Origin: Planctomycetaceae bacterium
GTDB lineage: Bacteria; Planctomycetota; Planctomycetia; Planctomycetales; Planctomycetaceae
Assembly: GCA_002722955.1 (NCBI GenBank)
Contig: PBMZ01000112.1
Location: 1-39,624 of the forward strand
Length of the DNA stretch: 39,624 nt
Direction of reading: 5' to 3'
Part shown: positions 18,301 to 28,100 of the stretch, piece after piece
Numbering within the stretch: position 1 is the stretch's first letter
Layout of the letters: each line of letters opens with the position of its first letter
Made by a program: the position numbers and the translations under genes
The notes under the pieces: generated by a model
The model's database searches: none
What the model was told of the DNA's origin: nothing
The model's input: only the letters and a program-made list of their open reading frames with translations

Positions 18301-18996
18301 TTAAGAACTCAATTCGCCAACACGCCACGCTTCGGCTTCTTCTTGGCAGGCAACGATTCGCTTGCGAGCTTCTTCGACAAGATTCTCTTCTTGCCCTTTC
18401 TTGCTCAATGCTGCGATTTCCTCGTCGGTAAATGGATCACCGAAGACAACGTAAACTTTTCGAGGCCGAAGCAACAGCTTCTTGCGAGGATACGCCTCAT
18501 GAGCGCCCGCGATTCCGATGGGGTAGACGGGAACTTTGGCTCGCCGAATCAACGCGACGAAGCCGGGTTTGAACTCGCCGACGCTGCCGTTTGTTGTTCT
18601 TGTGCCTTCGGGAAAGATGCCAACCAGGAATCCGTGGGCCATCCGGCGAACGGCTTCGCGAATGGATGCTGTGCTGGCAGCGTCTCGATTGATGGGCATC
18701 ACGTAAGTGTTTCGCAAAACCCAGCCAATCACAGGTACAGGAAATAAGGTGTCGCGGGCGAGATAACTGACAGGACGTTGCAGCGGCAGACCAACCAGCA
18801 AAGGGTCAAGAAAACTTTGGTGATTGATTAAGAACAACGCGCCACCATCTTCCGGTACCTTCTCGATCCCACGCGCCCGATAACGCAACCAAAAGGTGAA
18901 GATCAGTCGCAGCATGAACTGGATCGTCAACCAATGCCAGTTGCGGCGAGTTGGATGCGGCAGCGTTTTCGAATCTTTCTCGACTTTTTCAGCCAT
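18301..18996 (-). CDS. plsC: 1-acyl-sn-glycerol-3-phosphate acyltransferase-like (PlsC/LPLAT)
   Basis: The enzyme transfers an acyl chain to lysophosphatidic acid in membrane phospholipid synthesis. From ATG 18996 (MAEKVEKDSK) it has 231 residues. The HX4D catalytic motif is H59 and D64 in NHQSFLD, the glycerol-phosphate motif is FPEGTRT (about 128-134), and a third block reads YPIGIAGAHE. One hydrophobic stretch near residue 25 probably anchors it to the inner membrane. The frame is open 23 codons further, but that would overlap the ppk1 stop and adds no conserved sequence. The ppk1 stop lies 31 nt upstream, indicating co-transcription. Acyl-donor preference is not visible. Confidence 0.9.
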   Translation of the reverse strand: MAEKVEKDSKTLPHPTRRNWHWLTIQFMLRLIFTFWLRYRARGIEKVPEDGGALFLINHQSFLDPLLVGLPLQRPVSYLARDTLFPVPVIGWVLRNTYVMPINRDAASTASIREAVRRMAHGFLVGIFPEGTRTTNGSVGEFKPGFVALIRRAKVPVYPIGIAGAHEAYPRKKLLLRPRKVYVVFGDPFTDEEIAALSKKGQEENLVEEARKRIVACQEEAEAWRVGELSS

Positions 18997-19027
18997 GTGC
19001 TTTGGACGAATTTGTATAGCGCCAGCG

Positions 19028-21151
19028 TTACGTTTGTTCGGATCCGGGAGCCATATAGGGTTCAAACACGGTCGGCCGTGAGTGCGCGGCCTCTTCGATG
19101 GTCTGTTTGACGTTCAAATAAATCGCCTCTTGGCTTCGCGTCGGATTGGCAGATGCCTGCAATCGTTGATAGAGGCCGTTGGGCTCTAACCGACTCGACT
19201 TCACGTTGTCCAAGAACGATGTCTCCAGGATGTCAATCAAGCGTTCCTTGCATAGCCGGTCTTCGATCGGCACCATCAATTCAACGCGTCGATCCAAATT
19301 CCGCGGCATCCAATCGGCGCTGGAAATGAACAGCAATTGGTCTCCACCGTGGTGGAAAAGAAGGATGCGGGCGTGTTCCAAAAACCGATCGATGATGCTA
19401 ACGACAGTGATGTTTTCGCTGAGCCCCTTAACGCCAGGTTTGAGGCAACAGATGCCGCGGACGTTCAGGCGGATTTGCACTCCCGCCTTGGATGCCTTGT
19501 ACAACGCTTGAATTACCTCGGGATCAACCAGTGAATTGAGTTTCGCCGTGATCGACGCTTCTTGGCCTTGCTCTTTACGGTCGGTCTCGGATTCGATCAA
19601 CTCGAGCAGCTTTTCTCTTAGACCAATTGGTGCAGCGGCCAGCTTTCGAAATGTCTGAGGTTGAGAGTACCCGCTGACAGCGTTGAAAAAGCTGATGGCA
19701 TCGGCCCCGAGTTCCTCGTTGCAAGTCAAGAAGCTGACATCGCTATAAATCCGCGCGGTCGCCTCGTTGTAATTGCCCGTGCCAAAGTGAACGTAGCGTT
19801 GGATTCCGTGTGGCTCGCGGCGAACGACAATGCAGAGCTTTGCATGAGTCTTCAGGCCTTTGACGCCGTAGATGACTTGCACGCCCGACTGTTCCAACAT
19901 CCTTGCGCGTTCGATGTTTTGCGCCTCGTCGAATCGCGCCTTCAATTCAACGATGGCGGTCACAAACTTTCCGTGACGAGCAGCTCTGGCCAATGCATCG
20001 GCGATTGGGCTGTTGTCGCTGGTGCGATACAGCGTCTGCTTAATGGCCAATACATCCGGATCCGCGGCCGCTTCTTCGATCAAGCTCAAGACAGGATCGA
20101 AATTCTCGTAAGGGTGATAGAGAACAATGTCCCGTGCCGCGATCGCATCGAACATGCCAACAGTCGGATCGATGAACAGCGATGGCCGAGGCGTCCAGGT
20201 TTGGTATTTCAACGAATCGTAACCAGATATGTCGGTCAGTTGCGTAAACGCCGACAAATCCAATGGGCCGTCGATGCTGTAAATGCTGAGATCGCTGACC
20301 TCGAGACCGTTGACTAAGAACTGCAGCAATTCATCACTGGCTCGAGACGCCAATTCCAGTCGAGCACAATGGCCGACGACACGTGCGTCCAGGACTTGTT
20401 CCATCTCGGTCATTAAGTCCGACGCGTCGTCTTCTTGAACGGAGAGGTCCGCGTTTCGCGTGATTCGGAACGGGATGGTCTCAACAACACCCTCGCCCGG
20501 AAAGAGTCGCTGCGAAAACATATCGATGACGTCTTCGAGCAACATGTATTCGTAGCCGCCCTCCGATGGCAACGTGATGAAACGCAACTGGCTACGACCA
20601 AGTGGAATGATCGCAAACCGCGGCTCTGCTGACTCGTTGTTCGTGCCATCCGCCGGTTCCAGTTGGACAGCGACATTCAACGTGCGATTGATCAGCAACG
20701 GAAACTCGGTATCCGGTTCAATCGCCATCGGCGTATAAACACCGAAGATTTCCGATTCAAAGATTCGTTTCAAGTGAGTTGCTTGACGATGAGTCACCTC
20801 GCCCGGGCGAACTCGCTTGATGCCTTCAGCCGCGAGCTTCTTGTCGACATCGTCCAAATAGCATCGGTACTGCTCTTGCGTGATCGTGTGCGTCCGCTCG
20901 CTGATTTGCACCAACTGCTCGTCGGTCGAAAGGCCTGCTGGATCGCGTCCCGTGCCGCCTTGTCGAGACAATACTTGCAACCCACCGACGCGCACCATAA
21001 AGAACTCGTCGAGATTCGAAGCTGTGATCGTCAAGAAACGCAGTCGTTCGATCAGAGGCAACGAGGAATCCTGCGCCTCTTCCAAAACTCGCTGGTTGAA
21101 CTCGAGCCAGCTAAGTTCGCGGTTCAAATAATGGGACGATTCCGAAGTCAT
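19028..21151 (-). CDS. ppk1: Polyphosphate kinase 1
   Basis: PPK1 reversibly polymerises the gamma-phosphate of ATP into polyphosphate. The 707-residue protein has all four domains: N-terminal YLNRELSWLEFNQRVLEEA, a head domain, and two phospholipase-D-like C-terminal domains. The autophosphorylated histidine is H436 in LKTHAKLC, next to HFGTGNYNEATARIYSD. The second C-terminal domain shows NVRGICCLKPG and SSADWMPRNLDRRVE. Length and motifs match a functional enzyme. It follows ppx by 22 nt and precedes plsC by 31 nt, so synthesis and degradation of polyphosphate are encoded in one transcript. Confidence 0.97.
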   Translation of the reverse strand: MTSESSHYLNRELSWLEFNQRVLEEAQDSSLPLIERLRFLTITASNLDEFFMVRVGGLQVLSRQGGTGRDPAGLSTDEQLVQISERTHTITQEQYRCYLDDVDKKLAAEGIKRVRPGEVTHRQATHLKRIFESEIFGVYTPMAIEPDTEFPLLINRTLNVAVQLEPADGTNNESAEPRFAIIPLGRSQLRFITLPSEGGYEYMLLEDVIDMFSQRLFPGEGVVETIPFRITRNADLSVQEDDASDLMTEMEQVLDARVVGHCARLELASRASDELLQFLVNGLEVSDLSIYSIDGPLDLSAFTQLTDISGYDSLKYQTWTPRPSLFIDPTVGMFDAIAARDIVLYHPYENFDPVLSLIEEAAADPDVLAIKQTLYRTSDNSPIADALARAARHGKFVTAIVELKARFDEAQNIERARMLEQSGVQVIYGVKGLKTHAKLCIVVRREPHGIQRYVHFGTGNYNEATARIYSDVSFLTCNEELGADAISFFNAVSGYSQPQTFRKLAAAPIGLREKLLELIESETDRKEQGQEASITAKLNSLVDPEVIQALYKASKAGVQIRLNVRGICCLKPGVKGLSENITVVSIIDRFLEHARILLFHHGGDQLLFISSADWMPRNLDRRVELMVPIEDRLCKERLIDILETSFLDNVKSSRLEPNGLYQRLQASANPTRSQEAIYLNVKQTIEEAAHSRPTVFEPYMAPGSEQT

Positions 21152-21173
21152 AAGTGAGCTGATTCAAAGATGT

Positions 21174-22751
21174 TCAACGTGAAATTCGAGAGGCTCGCAG
21201 CAATACGCTCTTGCCGAAGATATCTTCGAACAGTGATCCTTTGTCAGTAATAGACATTTGTTCAAGAGACAGGTCTTCCACATTGGGAACCGTGACCGTC
21301 AAACGTCCGTTTTCGATACTGCAATCAATCGTCTCGATACGCTGACTATGAGAATTATCCAGTGCGTCCGCACATCGCAGCATGGCCGCCAACTTGGCGA
21401 CGACGATGCGGCCCTCCCGATCAAGCGATTCGTAACCTTGATGGTTTGGCTTTGGAGCTGCCCGACGATGATAGCGTGCCACCAATGACACAATTTGAAC
21501 GTCTTGTTCGCTGAGTCCGAACAGCTCGCTGTTGCCAATCAAGTACATCGTGTGCTTGTGAAAACTTCGCATGCTGACAAACATGCCAATCTCGTGAAGC
21601 AGCGCTGAAACATAAAGGATCAATTCGTAGCGGTGATCCAAGTTGTGTTCTTTTTGCAGTGACTGAAACAACTGCTTCGACATTTCAGCAACGTGGACCG
21701 CGTGAGACTCATCAAAATCGTATCGCCGCCCCAGATCGATGGCTGAGCGGATGATTTGTTGATTGAACTCAACGGATTCCTCGCGTTGAATCATTTCGTT
21801 CAACAGACCATGCCGCAAGCTGGTGTTGGTGACGAGCACCTCGTCCATCTTCAAATCGCGCGCCAGCATGACATACGTCAAAAGTGCCGGGCCCAGTGTT
21901 TCCGCATCTGGATAGGTCAGGTGATACCGTTGGACCAATTGATCGGTAGTGAGTGAAAGAACTTGATCTGTGAATTCCTCGAGTTGCTGGATGTCGATCC
22001 TGGCTTCTTCTTTTGAGATATTCAGTTGCCGCGCTGCAAATCTCACGTCGCCGCCAATGGCGATCATTTGCGGGGCGTCGTCTTCGCTGACGTGCATCGA
22101 AATTTGTTCGACCGTGCGAACGATTTGATTCTGCATCACGTCACGAACTTTGACGCTGGGCGTGCGTCGGGCTTCGAGCATCTTTCGCAGCCGCACCGAA
22201 CCCAGTCGATACGAATACGAGTGGTAGACTTGGCCATTGCGGACGAACAAGGCTTCTGTGCTGCCGCCGCCGACCTCGATGACGACTGCGCTGGCTTCAC
22301 GAAGCCGCTCGGCTTTCAAGAACGGCTGGATGCCAAGATACGTGATGCGATTGACGGTCGCTTCGTCAATCGGCTCGATTTGAATTCCCGTCGCGATGTA
22401 GATGCGGTCTAAGAACGCTAGCCGATTCTCTGCTTCACGAACGGCGCTGGTGGCGACGACTCGAATTTGATCGTCGTCGTTGATTTGGTATTCGCGGAGC
22501 CGTTGCTTGTAGCTGCCAAGGACGTTGACGCACTCTTCAATTGTCGACTTCTCAATGCGGCCTTTGGTGAACGTGTCGCGTCCGAGACTGACGGCTTGTG
22601 CTAATCCCTCGAGCGTGCGGACGGCACCTTCCGAATCAATCTCGGCAATCTCCATGCGAATTGCGGTCGTGCCTACATCGATCACGGCCACCGAACGAAC
22701 GGAGGGTGGCGAAGTGCTAACCGGCTGAGTGATGGCGGCGGCAGTGGACAT
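21174..22751 (-). CDS. ppx: Exopolyphosphatase / GppA family
   Basis: Ppx/GppA enzymes release phosphate from polyphosphate ends or hydrolyse pppGpp. The 525-residue protein has the ASKHA ATPase fold with VIDVGTTAIRMEIAEI near residue 25, the metal and phosphate site in ATSAVREAENR, and VIEVGGGSTEAL. The C-terminal HD-like domain contains SALLHEIGMFV and ARYHRR. The N-terminal 20 residues are Ser/Thr/Pro-rich. Length is close to that of E. coli Ppx. Location directly before ppk1 favours the exopolyphosphatase assignment over GppA (inference). The upstream gap of 156 nt contains hairpin copy E and probably the promoter. Confidence 0.94.
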   Translation of the reverse strand: MSTAAAITQPVSTSPPSVRSVAVIDVGTTAIRMEIAEIDSEGAVRTLEGLAQAVSLGRDTFTKGRIEKSTIEECVNVLGSYKQRLREYQINDDDQIRVVATSAVREAENRLAFLDRIYIATGIQIEPIDEATVNRITYLGIQPFLKAERLREASAVVIEVGGGSTEALFVRNGQVYHSYSYRLGSVRLRKMLEARRTPSVKVRDVMQNQIVRTVEQISMHVSEDDAPQMIAIGGDVRFAARQLNISKEEARIDIQQLEEFTDQVLSLTTDQLVQRYHLTYPDAETLGPALLTYVMLARDLKMDEVLVTNTSLRHGLLNEMIQREESVEFNQQIIRSAIDLGRRYDFDESHAVHVAEMSKQLFQSLQKEHNLDHRYELILYVSALLHEIGMFVSMRSFHKHTMYLIGNSELFGLSEQDVQIVSLVARYHRRAAPKPNHQGYESLDREGRIVVAKLAAMLRCADALDNSHSQRIETIDCSIENGRLTVTVPNVEDLSLEQMSITDKGSLFEDIFGKSVLLRASRISR

Positions 22752-22866
22752 GAGAGCAATAGGAATGGGAGTCTTCGGAGAAGTTACCCATCAATTATAC
22801 AGCCTCAGACTCTGCCCTGAAACTTGGCGAGTCGTTTTTCACAATTTGTGAACTATTCGGAGCGTC

Positions 22867-22899
22867 AGAAGCCCGGCTCTTGCGAAAAGCCGGGCTTCT
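22867..22899. repeat. Intergenic hairpin repeat, copy E
   Basis: The arms AGAAGCCCGGCTCTT (22867-22881) and AAAAGCCGGGCTTCT (22885-22899) pair at 14 of 15 positions around a GCG loop. It lies 8 nt past the stop of the minus-strand Na+/Pi cotransporter gene. This placement fits a transcript end before ppx. Confidence 0.8.
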
Positions 22900-22907
22900 C
22901 TGGAGCT

Positions 22908-24602
22908 TTATTTCTCGCCGGAAATCGCTTCAGCGATGTTGTACGAGTGATCTCGGACCCGCGAATAGGCATTTAGCGCCGCCAAGTAGGCTACGCTAAC
23001 AGCGGGCGCGATCGTTCCGCCCGACAGTTCCTCCAGGTGTTTCCGGCGGAGTTGCTTGATTTCGTCCTTGATACGGCGCGAAGTCGTTTCCGTCGACGCA
23101 AGGACGTTGTGGTTTTGCTGCGAAAGCCCTGTGTTGATCTGCTTGACATAATCGAGCATGTGCTCGTTCAACTTGGCAAGATGCTCGCGCTGTTCGGCAG
23201 AAAAACGATGTCCATCGCGACGCAACTTGCGATCGAACTTGTCAAGATTGGCGATGTAGTCACTGACCGATTCGTACTCGTCAGCCAAACGTAATTGTTG
23301 ACGAGCCTCCTCGGCGACGGCGTGGGGTACATTGCCGGCCAGCAGATTTGTGACGAATTCGGACACTTCATCTTGGATCGAATCCAGGACCTGTTCTCGA
23401 TTCTTAAGTTTGTCGCCCAGCGCTTTATCGGGTGATTTCTGCTCGCGCAAGTCGGCCAGCCATGTCAGCATTTTCTCGCAACCGACGCCCATCTTTCCGA
23501 TTTCCTGGCGAGATTGCTCAATCGCTAACAAGGGAGTCTCCAACATGCGAATGTCGAGATCCGTTAACCTTGGCTTTTCCTTGAATTCTCGCGCGGGGAC
23601 AACGCGCTCGAGTAAGCGTACAAAGAGATGCATGAACGGCAGGAACATCAATGTATTGACGATATTGAAGACGCTGTGAGTCGCCGCGATCGCGGGTGTT
23701 GTGTATGGAAAAGTTTCCTTACCGTCTTGCATGACCGCAGCCGTCACATCGACATTGAGTGCTGATTCCACGTTCGTCTGTATGAGATCTATGTACCAAC
23801 CGAAGATGAGCGTGATCCAAAACACTCCCGTGATATTGAAAATCACGTGGAAGTACGCAGCACGCCGCGCGTTCGTTGTGGCCCCCAAGGAAGCGAGGAA
23901 GGCGGTGATTGTCGTGCCAATATTCTCGCCCAGCACTAATGCAGCTGCGGTCTCGAAAGAAATCACGCCCTGCGAAGCTAACGAAATCGTAATGCCAAGC
24001 GTCGCGGAGCTGGATTGGACAAGCACCGTCAAGATGCAGCCCGCCAACGCACACTTTAGGACTCCCAAGTAACTGTCTGCCTGGAACCGTTGAAACCAAG
24101 CCTCGAACTGCGGTGTCTCTTTAATGATCGCACAGGCGTCTTTCATGATTTCCAGGCCGAAGAACACCATGCCGATTCCCATGATCGCCATGGCCCAGAA
24201 ACGCCAACGGTCGCCCTTTGAGAATAGGTAGACAAAGGCGGCAACACCCAGAATGGGAAGCCCGTACTTGCCAATCTTCAGTGCCAGCACCCAGCCAGTG
24301 ATCGTGGTGCCAATGTTGGCACCCATAATGACACCCACGGCTTGCGAGAGTTCCATCACTCCGCCATTGACGAAGCCGACGACCATCACGGTGGTCACGG
24401 AACTTGACTGAACGGTCACGGTGACGATGACGCCAACAATAGTCGCGAACAGTCGGTTCTGAGTGACCATTCCGATCAAGCGTCGCAGGCTACTCCCCGC
24501 GACGGCTTGCATACCATCTGACATGGATTTCATGCCAAGCAGGAAGATGCCCAATCCTCCAACCAGTTCGCAAGCCAACTTAAACATGACAGACGGGTCC
24601 AT
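22908..24602 (-). CDS. Na+/phosphate cotransporter (NptA/PNaS family) with PhoU-like domain
   Basis: This inner-membrane protein of about 564 residues imports (or exports) phosphate with Na+. Two inverted Na/Pi repeats each carry the diagnostic QSSS motif (VTVQSSSVTTVMVV and VLVQSSSATLGITI). The cytoplasmic C-terminal third is helical and PhoU-like (KLKNREQVLDSIQDEVSEF, EYESVSDYIANLDKF). The start is set at ATG 24602 (MDPSVMFKLACEL), preceded by AGGAG and GGTGG; an open extension to 24644 adds 14 residues. Next to ppx and ppk1 it forms a phosphate uptake and storage block. No Pho-box was identified. Confidence 0.92.
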   Translation of the reverse strand: MDPSVMFKLACELVGGLGIFLLGMKSMSDGMQAVAGSSLRRLIGMVTQNRLFATIVGVIVTVTVQSSSVTTVMVVGFVNGGVMELSQAVGVIMGANIGTTITGWVLALKIGKYGLPILGVAAFVYLFSKGDRWRFWAMAIMGIGMVFFGLEIMKDACAIIKETPQFEAWFQRFQADSYLGVLKCALAGCILTVLVQSSSATLGITISLASQGVISFETAAALVLGENIGTTITAFLASLGATTNARRAAYFHVIFNITGVFWITLIFGWYIDLIQTNVESALNVDVTAAVMQDGKETFPYTTPAIAATHSVFNIVNTLMFLPFMHLFVRLLERVVPAREFKEKPRLTDLDIRMLETPLLAIEQSRQEIGKMGVGCEKMLTWLADLREQKSPDKALGDKLKNREQVLDSIQDEVSEFVTNLLAGNVPHAVAEEARQQLRLADEYESVSDYIANLDKFDRKLRRDGHRFSAEQREHLAKLNEHMLDYVKQINTGLSQQNHNVLASTETTSRRIKDEIKQLRRKHLEELSGGTIAPAVSVAYLAALNAYSRVRDHSYNIAEAISGEK

Positions 24603-25148
24603 CGTCCACCTATCTCCTAACAATTTCCTGACAAGAATTACCAAACAGGGATTCTGGTCATCCCTGCGGTGGGATTCAAGCGACTCGACTTCGAATCCGA
24701 CCGAGCACTCGCAATTGCCCGTCTTTTTGCCAGATCACCTAGCCTGTTCATTTGGCACTGCGAGGGCGTTGCCTCAGGATCGGCAATTGATGCCGAAGGA
24801 GTGCCGGTAGAGGTCCATTTCGATAGCCGTGCGGGCCTCAAAAACAGTGGACTAACGTATGCATTTGGGGCCGATTCTGGGCAAGCCACATGCTCAAACT
24901 GGTGAATTTGGCAAAGGTTTGACCGCATTTTTCTGGCTTGGCGACGTCAGCCTCAATCGCCGTAAATACTTGCTGCTAAATTTGATACGAAGATCGCCTA
25001 GTCGCGTCCAAGAATTCGAGGCCTGTGATTTGGCGCCGGCAGGCATTTCCTCTCAACTTCATGCCCCGAACATTCCGAAAAATCAGAATAACTGCCATAA
25101 CCGGAGTAACCGTTACATCTTTCCATACCGGTACGATCGGGACAACCG
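24603..25148. other. Non-coding divergent gap upstream of the giant surface-protein gene
   Basis: About 545 nt between the divergently transcribed Na+/Pi cotransporter and the giant gene. Small open frames on both strands overlap each other, have no recognisable domains and lack ribosome binding sites. The gap should hold both promoters, but I cannot point to convincing boxes. It is long enough for an extended 5' leader for the giant gene. Confidence 0.5.
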
Positions 25149-28100
25149 ATGAATACGACACGATCAAACGCTTTCAAAGCCTTGATAACCCTTTGTGTGC
25201 TCAGCGGACTCGCCAGCCAACTGCAGGCTCAGTCTGATGAGGGAGTTGTACGACTACGTGATACGGCTCCGACGTCATCTGTGAATCCCGGTTCTGTTGC
25301 TCAGCCGATACCGTACGGTCCGCAGCCGTTCCCAACTGGCGGGCCGATGCCAGCATATATGCCGATCCCAGCTCAACCGGCTGGGATGCGACAACCGGCG
25401 GGTTCGCCAGTCCAAGGACCACCGGTACAAGGTCCGCCAAGAGCCTCAGCGAGGCCAGTCGCTCCGTTCCGTGGCGTCAACAACGAAGTCGCTCGCGACG
25501 ATAAGATCGGCCCGAACTACTTCTTGGATCGCGGTATCGGTGGTGGTATTGGTTATGAAAACGGATACACGAATTTTGGACTCTTGTTGCCGCTGTCTTA
25601 CGACCCACAATACCAATTGCTGATGATCGATGGTCGCGGAACAGTCACCGACGAAGGTCGCGGTGGTGCGAACGCTGGATTGATTTACCGCTACTATAGT
25701 CCCTACCGAAATCGCGTCTACGGCTTTGGTGGCTGGTTCGACTACGACAATGGCCACGAGGAAGCTTATCAACAAGTCGGCGTGAGTTACGAATCGTTGG
25801 GACGTTGGATCGACTTTCGAGCGAATGCCTACATTCCCATCGGCACGGATTCTCATGTCTTGAGGCAAGAATTCACGGGGACCAGTTTCTTTGCTGGTAA
25901 CCAAATGATGCTCGGCCGACGAGTCTTCGCCGAGAAAGCTTTTCGTGGCATCGATGCCGAAATCGGCGGTCCCATGCCATTGTTGGGACGATACGGAATC
26001 AATATGTACGTCGGTGGTTACTACCTGGAAGACCAAGACGGTCTTGAAGAGTCCGGTGGTGTTTCGGTTCGCGTGGAAGCGGACATCAACGAGGACTGGA
26101 AAGCCAGCTTCACCGTCACCGACGACGACGTGTTTGGAACGAACTACTTCGGTAACGTCATCGTCTCATTTCCCGACGGTCGCGGTGGCAAGTGGTTCCG
26201 ACAACGTCCTGTCAAAAATCGATTGCTTGATCGCATGGTGCGGAAGTACAGAATCTCGACCCAAGTCACTGAGGAAGAGGATACGGTTGCAGCGGCGACG
26301 GTAATGGGAACTGCATCGGGAATGGGCACATCAGCTCCTGTCATGTCACAGATGACTCGAGTCGCCTTTATCGATCCGCAAGACGGCGGCACGAACGATG
26401 GAACGTTTGAGAATCCATTTCAATCGATCGCTGACTACGAATCTCTTCCCGAAAGTGATCGTCGCGGCTTCAGCTTAATTTTGGTCGCGGACGGTGATCC
26501 TTCCAATCCGACGGGCGGTTTGGATACGGGAATTACCCTGTTCGGGAATCAGTCGTTGATCAGTACAACGATCCTACCGCAATTGGCTCAAAGCCAAGGC
26601 ATCATTTCGCTGCCAGGCCTTCGAGTCGGCGACACTTTGCCGGTGCTTTCAAATCGCGTCGGTGGCAACATCGTGACGCTAACGGGCGACAACACTCAAG
26701 TGGCTGGCTTCGTGTTTGACGGAACACCACAAGTCGTTGCTCCGAACTCGGTGGGTATTTTCGGTGCCAACATCGAAGGCGTGAACATTCACAACAACAC
26801 GTTCCGCAACTACGAGAACGCAATTATTCTAAACAATGTCCGTGGCCAAATCGCCGCGGATGGTACTGCTGGCACAGCAGCATTGATCCACTCGAACCGA
26901 TTCTACGGTACGGTTGGTTTGGCGCAAAATGGCTTGCTGATCGAGAACAACGGCGACATTCCGCTCGACTTGGAATTGGGAAGGACACCACTAACTGGTC
27001 CTGATGCTCAAGGCAACCTTGCCTATGGCAATGCGACTGCATTCAACATTATCGCTCGCAACCGGGCCGAGACGAACGTTCGCATCATCGGCAATGTGAC
27101 AACAACAGAAGACGTCAACGGCAACGGTGTCCTGGACGTTTCGTTGACGGAAGACCGAAACGGCAACGGTGTCCTCGACCCGACAGAGGACATTAACGGC
27201 AACGGTGTCTTGGACTTTGCCCTGAGCGAAGACTTCAACAACAACGGCGTACTTGATCCCGGCGAGGACTTGAACTCGAACGGTATCCTGGAATTGGCCG
27301 CATCCGAAGACCTGAACAACAACGGCATCTTGGATGCCGGCGAAGACACCAACGGCAACAACATTCTCGACGGTGCCTTGACCGAAGACCTGAACGGCAA
27401 TGGCTTGTTAGATGGTGGCAACGGAACGGGTATCGCTCTTGTCGCCACCGGCAACAGTCAGATCAGTGGCTCGATCGCCAGGAACGTCATCGACCGCAAC
27501 ACGGGTGACGGCATCTTTATTGATGCCAGCGCTGGGCGAATTGACTTCTTCAACACAGGCGAGGATATCAACGGAAACGGCATCCTCGACTTGAGCGAAG
27601 ACGTCAATGGCAACGGCTTCCTGGACTTCTCGGAAGATGTCAACGGCAACGGCGTTTTGGATGACTTCATTTCAGAAGACACCAATGGCAACAGCGTGCT
27701 TGATCCTGGCGAAGACGTGAACGGAAACGGTACGTTGGACTTGGTCCTAAGCGAGGACTTCAATGGCAATGGCCAATTGGACGTCGGCGAGGACATCAAC
27801 AACAACGGTACTCTGGAATTGGATGTATCTGAAGATCGCAATGGAAACGGGATTCTTGATCCTGGTGAAGACTTGAACCAGAACGGAAGCCTGGAATTGG
27901 CGTTGACCGAGGACTTCGATGGAGACGGAGAACTTGACTTAAGCGAAGACGTCAACAGCAACGGATTCCTTGATCTGGCCGAAGATCGAAATGGCAATGG
28001 TGTCAACGATCTGATCTTCAACGAAGACTTGAATGGCAATGGAACGCTCGATGCTGGCGAAGACCTGAATGGCAACAACCGGCTTGATTTGGCCTTGATC

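Noticed and set aside
24669..24905. Small open frame in the gap before the giant gene, with an overlapping frame on the other strand
   Set aside because: Neither strand shows a domain or start signal, and the two overlap almost fully.
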